Assembly: GCA_022790685.1 (NCBI GenBank)
Contig: JAAVXQ010000002.1
Coordinates: 1 to 14,051 of the forward strand
Length of the DNA stretch: 14,051 nucleotides
Direction: 5' to 3'
Source of the DNA: Clostridia bacterium
Lineage (GTDB): Bacteria > Bacillota > Clostridia > TANB77 > CAG-508
Made by a program: the position numbers and the translations under genes. Below the pieces are notes generated by a model. That model was given only the letters and a program-made list of their open reading frames with translations. It did no database searches and was not told the DNA's origin. Below, piece after piece: positions 7,388-13,114 of this stretch; the first letter of the stretch is position 1, and each line of letters opens with the position of its first letter.

Positions 7388-9202
7388 TTATTCTTCTTCA
7401 TCTAATTTAAGAACTGATAAAAATGCTTCTTGAGGTACTTCTACATTTCCTATTTGACGCATTTTCTTTTTACCTTTCTTTTGTTTTTCTAATAATTTTT
7501 TCTTTCTTGTTATATCTCCTCCATAGCATTTTGCTAGAACGTCTTTTCTCATAGCAGAAATCGTTTCTCTTGCAATTATTTTTCCACCAACCACTGCTTG
7601 TACAGGTATTTCAAATAATTGTCTTGGTATCTCTTTTTTTAATTTTTCTGCCATTTTTCTGCCTCTACTATAAGCAGACTCTTTATGCACTATAAAAGAT
7701 AAGGCATCTACTGGTTGATTATTGATATGCAAATCTAATTTTACTAAATCTGCCCTTTTATATTCTTTAAATTCATAGTCTACTGAAGCATATCCTTTTG
7801 TTTTAGATTTTATACAATCAAAAAAGTCATAAATAATTTCATTAAGTGGAAGATCGTATTCTAAAGTAACTCTTGATTCATCTAGATATTTCATATCTAG
7901 ATATACTCCTCTTCTTTCTTGACAAACCTTCATTACATTTCCTACAAATTCTTTTGGTATCATAATTTCTGCCTTCATAATTGGTTCTTCAATATATTTT
8001 ATTTCAGTTGTAGGTGGTAATTCTGTTGGATTATACAAGTCTAACACTTCACCATCTGTTTTGTACACTTTATAAATAACAGAGGGTGCTGTTGTAATTA
8101 AGCCTAAATCAAATTCTCTTTCTAATCTTTCTATAATTATCTCTAAATGTAATAATCCTAAAAATCCACATCTAAAACCAAAACCTAATGCAGCAGAAGT
8201 CTCTGGTTCATAGTTTAATGCAGCATCATTTAGTTTTAATTTTTCTAAAGCTTCTTTTAGTGGTTCATACTCACTTCCATCTAATGGATACATTCCACAA
8301 TAAACCATAGAATTTGCTTTTTTATATCCAGGAAGCGGTGCTTTAGCTGGTCTATTTTTTAAAGTTATAGTATCACCTACTTGAAGATCTGATATTGTTT
8401 TTACACTAGCTGATATGTATCCAACCTCACCACTTGAAAGTTCCTCTGCTGGTATATATTCACCAGCTCCAAAATATCCTACTTCTGTTACTGTAAAAGT
8501 CTTTCCTGTTGCCATAAATAATATTTCATCATTAGCTTTTACAGTTCCATTTTTTATTCTTACATAACTCAAAGCACCTTTATAATTATCATAATATGAA
8601 TCAAATATTAAAGCCTGTAATTCTGAATTTGCATCTCCTTGTGGTGCTGGTATATCTTTTACAATTCTTTCTAATACTTCTTCAACATTTAAACCTGTTT
8701 TAGCAGAAATACAAGGAGCATCCATTGCTGGAATACCTATAATATCTTCTATTTCCTTTTTTACTTCTTCTGGTCTTGCCATTGGAAGATCAACTTTGTT
8801 TATAACAGGCAATATCTCTAAATTATTTTCTATTGCTAAATATACATTAGCTAGTGTTTGTGCCTCAACTCCTTGAGTACTATCTACTACTAAAATTGCA
8901 CCTTCACATGCCGCTAAACTTCTAGATACTTCATAGTTAAAATCTACATGTCCTGGTGTATCAATTAAGTTAAACTCATAAACTTTTCCATCTTTTGCCA
9001 AATAATTCATTTTTACAGCTTGAGACTTTATGGTTATTCCTCTTTCTTTTTCTATATCCATATTATCTAAAACTTGACTTTCCATCTCTCTTTGAGATAA
9101 TGCCCCTGTCATTTCTATTATTCTATCTGCTAAGGTAGACTTTCCATGATCGATATGTGCAATTATACTAAAATTCCTTATTTTACTTTGCTTGTCTTGC
9201 AA
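7388..9202 (-). CDS. lepA: Elongation factor 4 (LepA), ribosome back-translocase GTPase
   Basis: Ribosome-bound GTPase that remodels stalled or mis-translocated ribosomes and assists initiation and assembly. The 604-residue length is typical. GTPase motifs are AHIDHGKST (15-23), the switch I region ERGITIKS (53-60), DTPGH (81-85) and NKVD (135-138). The EF-G-like domains and the LepA-specific C-terminus follow, including GGDITRKKKLLEKQKKGKKKMR near the end. The start is a TTG at 9202 preceded by AAGGAGAG; no upstream ATG is in frame before the promoter. A good promoter lies 34 to 62 bases upstream, making lepA the first gene of a lepA-rlmB transcript that ends at the hairpin after rlmB. Confidence 0.97.
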   Translation of the reverse strand: MQDKQSKIRNFSIIAHIDHGKSTLADRIIEMTGALSQREMESQVLDNMDIEKERGITIKSQAVKMNYLAKDGKVYEFNLIDTPGHVDFNYEVSRSLAACEGAILVVDSTQGVEAQTLANVYLAIENNLEILPVINKVDLPMARPEEVKKEIEDIIGIPAMDAPCISAKTGLNVEEVLERIVKDIPAPQGDANSELQALIFDSYYDNYKGALSYVRIKNGTVKANDEILFMATGKTFTVTEVGYFGAGEYIPAEELSSGEVGYISASVKTISDLQVGDTITLKNRPAKAPLPGYKKANSMVYCGMYPLDGSEYEPLKEALEKLKLNDAALNYEPETSAALGFGFRCGFLGLLHLEIIIERLEREFDLGLITTAPSVIYKVYKTDGEVLDLYNPTELPPTTEIKYIEEPIMKAEIMIPKEFVGNVMKVCQERRGVYLDMKYLDESRVTLEYDLPLNEIIYDFFDCIKSKTKGYASVDYEFKEYKRADLVKLDLHINNQPVDALSFIVHKESAYSRGRKMAEKLKKEIPRQLFEIPVQAVVGGKIIARETISAMRKDVLAKCYGGDITRKKKLLEKQKKGKKKMRQIGNVEVPQEAFLSVLKLDEEE

Positions 9203-9235
9203 TTTTTTCTCTCCTTCTTGCTTTTAATCTATTAT

Positions 9236-9264
9236 ATTATACTGTATAATTCTTTATTTATCAA
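9236..9264 (-). promoter_or_regulatory. lepA-rlmB promoter
   Basis: Minus strand: -35 TTGATA (9264-9259), 17-base spacer, -10 TATAAT (9241-9236). The spacing is ideal for the housekeeping sigma factor. The predicted start falls about 25 bases before the lepA ribosome binding site. It sits only 14 bases past the stop of the DUF6320-like gene, and no separate terminator is visible between them, so some read-through from that cluster is possible. Confidence 0.8.
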
Positions 9265-9277
9265 TTATTTTATTAAA

Positions 9278-9845
9278 TTATACATGAAGCCTTCTTTTCC
9301 ATTCATCAATCATAACTTTTCCATTTATTGCGAGAACTATACTTAAATTATAAAACGAAAACATAAGAGAAATCCAATTCAAAATCATATTTTCATTTTT
9401 AAAAATAATTATTAAAATAATATTAGTTACTATACTAAAAACAAATATTACACTTTGATATAATGCATAAATTACATACTTTTTACTTTTTAATATAGTA
9501 ACTATAAGCATTACTATATTAGATAATAATAAAACTATCGGTATTCCTATAATAAAAGACCACCCCAATTTTCCGAAAAGTCAAGTCTATTATTATAATA
9601 AGTGCAGAAATACTAATTGTTTGTATCATAGTATGAGAAGCAATATTTAAATTATAACTTATAGAATATCTTATAGTAACCCACAAATATACTATACTTG
9701 CGATAACAACTATAGACCATCCTATTTTTCCTGATATCAAGTAATTTATAAATAAGCACATTAATGAAATTATAATTGACATTTTTTCTAGCAATTTTAT
9801 ATCTTTATTACTTTTTTCTATATCTCTTATTTTAGGATATAACAT
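9278..9845 (-). CDS. DUF6320-like integral membrane protein, read through a +1 frameshift at CGG
   Basis: Two overlapping frames join into one 188-residue membrane protein. Frame one runs from ATG 9845 to Phe90 (UUU at 9578-9576). Skipping the C at 9575 continues with GGA in the +1 frame to the stop at 9278. The joined text IIDLTFGKLGWSFIIGIP flows without a break and matches DUF6320-type proteins, which are found beside acyltransferase and hydrolase genes like those here. About six hydrophobic segments can be seen (roughly residues 22-38, 42-60, 72-88, 94-115, 123-145, 150-170). The N-terminal zinc ribbon common in DUF6320 proteins is absent; the protein begins at the YPKI segment that normally follows it. 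The ATG overlaps the preceding stop as TAATG, implying translational coupling. Without the shift the protein would end 18 codons later at 9519. It could also be a pseudogene. Function is unknown. Confidence 0.7.
9572..9578 (-). other. Putative +1 frameshift site UUU-CGG-A in the DUF6320-like gene
   Basis: The zero-frame reads ACU UUU CGG AAA. Slipping one base forward at UUU (to UUC), or skipping the C, gives ACU UUU GGA AAA UUG GGG UGG, that is T-F-G-K-L-G-W, which restores the family-like sequence. This CGG is one of only two in-frame CGG codons in the window. No stop codon, Shine-Dalgarno-like stimulator or obvious downstream hairpin is present, so the CGG itself would have to provide the pause. 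Confidence 0.65.
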
Positions 9846-11104
9846 TATACTCCATTCCCTTCTATTTTAGCATGAATTCCCTTTCTTTCTAATAATTTTA
9901 TAAATTCTTTCTCTACTTCTTTATTTTCTAAAACAGAAACAATTGTAAATATTAATTTATTCTCATATGAGCATGCTGTACATTTTATTTTTTCTATACT
10001 TTCTGGGGCAAGTAAAAATAAAAATCCATCAATATACTCTCTATATTTAGAAATAATACCAATTCTGCCAATATTTGATAAAGTAGTTGTATTATATTTT
10101 CTTATTTCTCTATATACATTTTGAACTATAACTTTTTTTATAAATAAAGGTAATATTCTTAAAAAAACATTATTTCCTATTTTCATAAATTTTGTAATTG
10201 TTTTTTGCATTTCTTCTTCTGTTAACTTATCTTTAAATTCTTTTTTTACTTTTTCTAATACATCTTCATAATTTATACATTCTTCTTTTTTTACATTTAC
10301 ATTTATATATGAAAAAAAATTAGCAGCAGTGTTGGATAAAAAATAATTTCTCAAATTAACAGGAACACATATTTTTATATCTCTTTTACTTTTAGATTTT
10401 TTTAATCCTACCTCACTTATCGCATATATTAAATTTGCTAATAAGAATTGTGTAACTGTTGCATTCTCTTTTTTTGCAACTTTTCTTATTTCATCTACTT
10501 CAAAAATTTCATGAGTTACTCTTCTAATATCTAAGGGTAATTTTTTACCTGAAAGTACATATGCTTTTTTCTCATGTGCATTTGGTTTTAATTTCTTATT
10601 ATAATTTTTTAAATAACCATCTTCATCACTATATTTTATTTTTCTTTCTACAGTATGATCATTCTGTTTATTACTATAATATTTAATTTCAATATAATTA
10701 TAAGTAATTTCCTTTAAAAAGTGCATCGCATTATTTCCATCTGTTAGTGCATGAAACATATCTATATTAATCTTATTTTTAAAATATGTTATTTTAAATA
10801 AATAGTCATTATTTATTGGAAGGTCAATATACTTACAAGGATAATCATTTTCTTCTTCTATCTTTATATCTTTATAATTGGTTTCAAAATAATACCAAAA
10901 TAGACCTTTCTTTAGTTTTACTTTAAAATGTTTAAATTTTTTAAGAGCCATTTTCACAGCTTCTTTCAAAATATATTCATTTATATCTTCTTTTAAAATT
11001 ACAGAAAATCTAAATACAGAACTATATTTTTTAGTAGAAGCTAGTGGAAATAATTTAGCATAGTTATCAAGTCTTCTCCAATAAATTTCTTTCTTACCTT
11101 TCAT
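9845..11104 (-). CDS. Condensation-fold acyltransferase (alcohol acetyltransferase-like)
   Basis: A soluble 419-residue protein of the chloramphenicol-acetyltransferase/condensation-domain superfamily, which transfers acyl groups from CoA or a carrier protein to an alcohol or amine. The catalytic HxxxDG motif is present as HALTDG (residues 118-123). The opening IYWRRLDNYAKLFPLAS and the later NYFLSNTAANFFSYINVN segment (the usual structural region after the motif) fit the family often annotated as alcohol acetyltransferase. No carrier-protein domain or other peptide-synthetase module is nearby, so a stand-alone acyl transfer is likely; the substrate is unknown. The ATG at 11110 directly follows AGAGG, so I chose the ATG at 11104, six bases away. 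It overlaps the hydrolase gene by 11 bases, and its stop overlaps the start of the DUF6320-like gene. All three are one operon. Confidence 0.8.
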   Translation of the reverse strand: MKGKKEIYWRRLDNYAKLFPLASTKKYSSVFRFSVILKEDINEYILKEAVKMALKKFKHFKVKLKKGLFWYYFETNYKDIKIEEENDYPCKYIDLPINNDYLFKITYFKNKINIDMFHALTDGNNAMHFLKEITYNYIEIKYYSNKQNDHTVERKIKYSDEDGYLKNYNKKLKPNAHEKKAYVLSGKKLPLDIRRVTHEIFEVDEIRKVAKKENATVTQFLLANLIYAISEVGLKKSKSKRDIKICVPVNLRNYFLSNTAANFFSYINVNVKKEECINYEDVLEKVKKEFKDKLTEEEMQKTITKFMKIGNNVFLRILPLFIKKVIVQNVYREIRKYNTTTLSNIGRIGIISKYREYIDGFLFLLAPESIEKIKCTACSYENKLIFTIVSVLENKEVEKEFIKLLERKGIHAKIEGNGV

Positions 11105-12059
11105 TTTCATCCTCTTCTTTTACTAATTTAACAATATCATTAAAAGTCTCATTTGCAAAGTATACTTCTTCATTAGATTCTCTATATGTCATCCAAATAT
11201 GTATAGCTTTTTCTACTTCTATTAATTTTATATCTGCATTTTCTTTTCTTGCTCTTTCCATAAAAATATGAACATCTGGATTTAATATATCATATGTCCC
11301 TGTAAAAATATATGTATTTTTTATTCCTTTTAATGGTCCATCAATAGGATTTACTAAATAACTTTCCATTCCATCTTTTCCAGCATAGGTTCTACCTGCA
11401 AGTATTAATGCACTTTTTATCAAGCTTGGATCTAATTTTTCTATTTTCTCTATCTTTTCATTTTTTAATCTAACATCCAGCCATGGAGATAATAATATTG
11501 TTTTGACTGGTAAGTCTTTTTTATCTATAGTTAATTTTTCTATTAATCCTAATGCCATTCCTCCACCAGCTGAATCTCCCATAAGAATTATATTTTCTTT
11601 ACCAACTTTCTTTATTATATCTTCATATAGTGGTTCAATCATATTAAAAACATCTTTATAGGTATGTTTTGGAGATAATGGATAATCTGGTAAAATTAGT
11701 GTACAATCTGTTTCATTTACTAAATCACCTAAAAATTGCCAATGCTTATAAGTAGTTTCCATTACATATGAACCACCATGTAGATATAATATATATTTAT
11801 TTTTATTATTAGATTTAAGTGAAGACAAAATATATACTTTTCTCCCTTTATATTTCATCTCTCTTAAATTATAATTTATTATTATATATTTGGGAGGAGT
11901 TGCTTCAATATTTGCAAGATATAAATACAAAGTAAATATAAAAATAAATAGAAAAAGAACTCTTAAATAACTTATCATAAGTTCTACATTCGAAATAAAT
12001 AATACAGGTATAGCTCCTAATATACAAGAAATTATAAATATAATCTGTTTCTTTTTCAA
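11094..12059 (-). CDS. Membrane-anchored alpha/beta hydrolase (HSL/acetyl esterase type)
   Basis: A 321-residue esterase of the hormone-sensitive-lipase-like group. Two hydrophobic segments (about 5-23 and 28-50) anchor the N-terminus, so the catalytic domain is held at the membrane. It has the oxyanion motif HGG (94-96), the nucleophile elbow GDSAGGG (161-167, Ser163), a likely acid Asp257 in GTYDILNPD, and His287 in AIHIWM. The catalytic triad therefore appears complete. The natural ester is unknown. Paired with an acyltransferase and a DUF6320-like membrane protein, it probably acts on the same acylated compound; that is inference from context. The start is a TTG at 12059 with GGAG 11 bases upstream, a slightly long spacing, and no better start is seen. 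It is the first gene of the cluster, behind a strong promoter at 12096-12124. Confidence 0.87.
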   Translation of the reverse strand: MKKKQIIFIISCILGAIPVLFISNVELMISYLRVLFLFIFIFTLYLYLANIEATPPKYIIINYNLREMKYKGRKVYILSSLKSNNKNKYILYLHGGSYVMETTYKHWQFLGDLVNETDCTLILPDYPLSPKHTYKDVFNMIEPLYEDIIKKVGKENIILMGDSAGGGMALGLIEKLTIDKKDLPVKTILLSPWLDVRLKNEKIEKIEKLDPSLIKSALILAGRTYAGKDGMESYLVNPIDGPLKGIKNTYIFTGTYDILNPDVHIFMERARKENADIKLIEVEKAIHIWMTYRESNEEVYFANETFNDIVKLVKEEDENER

Positions 12060-12095
12060 TTTAATTTATACTCCTTTTTTATCTTTTATATAAGG

Positions 12096-12124
12096 ATTAT
12101 ATCTGTATAAATCCCAAAAATCAA
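12096..12124 (-). promoter_or_regulatory. Promoter of the hydrolase-acyltransferase-DUF6320 cluster
   Basis: Minus strand: -35 TTGATT (12124-12119), 17-base spacer, -10 TATAAT (12101-12096). The spacer ends in TTATACAGA, close to TTATACAG at the same place in the lepA promoter. Transcription would start about 30 bases before the TTG of the hydrolase gene. The -35 box lies about 50 bases past the terminator of the small-RNA unit, so the cluster is independently transcribed. Confidence 0.8.
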
Positions 12125-12174
12125 GCTATTTGTTTAAGTATTAAAAATATCTTTTTAGCTTTAAATTAATCTTA

Positions 12175-12223
12175 TAAAAAAATGAATCCAAAAGGTAAAA
12201 TACTTTTACTTTTTGGATCCATT
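12175..12223 (-). terminator. Strong hairpin terminator of the small-RNA unit
   Basis: On the minus strand a 20-base-pair stem (12223-12204 with 12200-12181, one G-U pair and one mismatch) closes a 3-base loop. Seven T residues (12182-12176) follow. On the plus strand the stem is not followed by a T-run, so the direction is clear. It would end transcripts from the promoter at 12279-12307 and any read-through from tsaD and the phosphoesterase gene. Confidence 0.85.
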
Positions 12224-12272
12224 TTAAAGTATAATTGGGAAGCGGGTTTTTAACCTCGTAATGTATACGTTC
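12175..12272 (-). ncRNA. Probable stand-alone small RNA, about 98 nt
   Basis: A complete transcription unit without a convincing reading frame. A consensus promoter (12279-12307) predicts a start near 12272, and the strong hairpin terminator ends it near 12175. The RNA would have a short 5' part, a small GGTT-AAA-AACC hairpin, and an unpaired C-rich stretch CCCGCUUCCC (12246-12237). An A/U-rich linker and the terminator stem follow. C-rich loops of this kind in Firmicute small RNAs pair with Shine-Dalgarno sequences, so post-transcriptional repression is a reasonable guess. I do not recognise a known RNA family (it is too short for 6S RNA and not a tRNA). A 16-codon ATG frame at 12222-12172 lies inside the terminator stem and is not credible. 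Confidence 0.55.
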
Positions 12273-12282
12273 GGATACATTA
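12259..12282. promoter_or_regulatory. Perfect inverted repeat across the small-RNA promoter and start site
   Basis: TAATGTAT (12259-12266) and ATACATTA (12275-12282) are exact reverse complements separated by 8 bases. The right arm overlaps the -10 box, and the repeat covers the predicted transcription start. That is a typical position for a repressor operator. It could alternatively form part of a 5' hairpin if transcription starts earlier. No specific regulator can be named. Confidence 0.5.
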
Positions 12283-12307
12283 TACTATAAAAAATTATGA
12301 ATGTCAA
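12279..12307 (-). promoter_or_regulatory. Small-RNA promoter
   Basis: Minus strand: consensus -35 TTGACA (12307-12302), 17-base spacer, consensus -10 TATAAT (12284-12279). This is the best-matching promoter in the window, yet no protein gene follows until the hydrolase, which has its own promoter beyond a terminator. Confidence 0.82.
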
Positions 12308-12336
12308 AAATATCACTTACACCATTCAACCACTTA

Positions 12337-12357
12337 TGTCACAATAGTTTTGTGTCA
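12337..12357. repeat. Imperfect inverted repeat between phosphoesterase gene and small RNA
   Basis: On the plus strand TGTCACAA and TTGTGTCA flank a 5-base centre, with one mismatch between arms. It is 17 bases past the phosphoesterase stop and about 30 bases before the -35 box of the small-RNA promoter. It might be an upstream regulator site or a weak hairpin; no T-run follows it. Confidence 0.35.
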
Positions 12358-12373
12358 AACACCCTATCAAATA

Positions 12374-13081
12374 CTAATTAATTTTTATTAAATCAAACTT
12401 CAAATAATCAGAACTTACTAATTCAAATTCAATGTCATCTATTATTCCTTCTATTGCTTCTTTATGAGATTCTCCATGTAAATGTCCATAATAACATTTT
12501 TTTACACCATATTTTTTCATAGTTTTTATAAAATTAATTTCTTCACTAATTCCTATTTCTTTATAAAATGGTGGATAATGCATAAATACTATTATTTCTT
12601 TATTTTCTCCAAAATCCTTTATTCCACTTTTTATTGATAATTCTAATCTAGCATTTTCTCTTTTTAATATTTTAATTGTTTCTTGTGATTTATTTGTATT
12701 AATCCAGCCCCTAGTACCTACAATAATTTTATTTTCTACTAAAAAAGAATTATTATATAAAAATTCAATATTTTCAAAATTATTTTCTTTTAGAAATTTC
12801 TTCATACTTGTAACAGTAGTCCACCAATAATCATGGTTTCCTTTTAATAAAATTTTATTTCCTGGCAAAGAATTTAAATATTCAAAATCACTACAAGTAT
12901 CCTCTAAATATGTCGCCCATGAAAAATCTCCTGGTATAATCACAGTATCCTCTGGACTTACTTTTTTTATCCAATTTTCTTTTATTTTTTCTTCATGTTT
13001 TTCCCAGTTATCTCCAAAAATGTCCATTGGCTTATTAGTACTAAAAGATAAATGTAAATCTCCTATTATATATATAGACAT
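12374..13081 (-). CDS. Calcineurin-like metallophosphoesterase
   Basis: A cytosolic 235-residue phosphohydrolase with the complete two-metal motif set: GDLH (7-10), GDFSW (51-55), GNHDYWW (81-87), MHYPP (167-171) and GHLHG (199-203). The length and the GDFSW/GNHDYWW variants fit the stand-alone predicted phosphohydrolases of clostridia (COG1768-like). The substrate cannot be read from the sequence; phosphodiesters or nucleotides are typical of the fold. There is no signal peptide or membrane segment. The ATG at 13081 has GGAGA nine bases upstream. It starts 33 bases after the tsaD stop, with no terminator between, and is therefore probably co-transcribed with tsaD. Confidence 0.9.
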   Translation of the reverse strand: MSIYIIGDLHLSFSTNKPMDIFGDNWEKHEEKIKENWIKKVSPEDTVIIPGDFSWATYLEDTCSDFEYLNSLPGNKILLKGNHDYWWTTVTSMKKFLKENNFENIEFLYNNSFLVENKIIVGTRGWINTNKSQETIKILKRENARLELSIKSGIKDFGENKEIIVFMHYPPFYKEIGISEEINFIKTMKKYGVKKCYYGHLHGESHKEAIEGIIDDIEFELVSSDYLKFDLIKIN

Positions 13082-13114
13082 TAAATATATTCTCCATTTC
13101 TAGATTTTTAGTGC

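Noticed and set aside
3041..9346. Other plus-strand open frames (3041-3226, 4825-5085, 6547-6852, 7080-7387, 9146-9346)
   Set aside because: They lie opposite well-identified genes or the lepA promoter, are hydrophobic or low in complexity from AT-rich antisense reading, and show no family motif.
12172..12222. A 16-codon ATG frame beginning M-D-P-K inside the terminator stem of the small RNA
   Set aside because: Its codons form the hairpin and T-run, and there is no ribosome binding site.
12237..12282. Possible tRNA, because GTTCGGATAC and a short paired stretch resemble a T-arm
   Set aside because: No acceptor stem, anticodon arm or D-arm can be folded, and the promoter boxes overlap the supposed T-arm.
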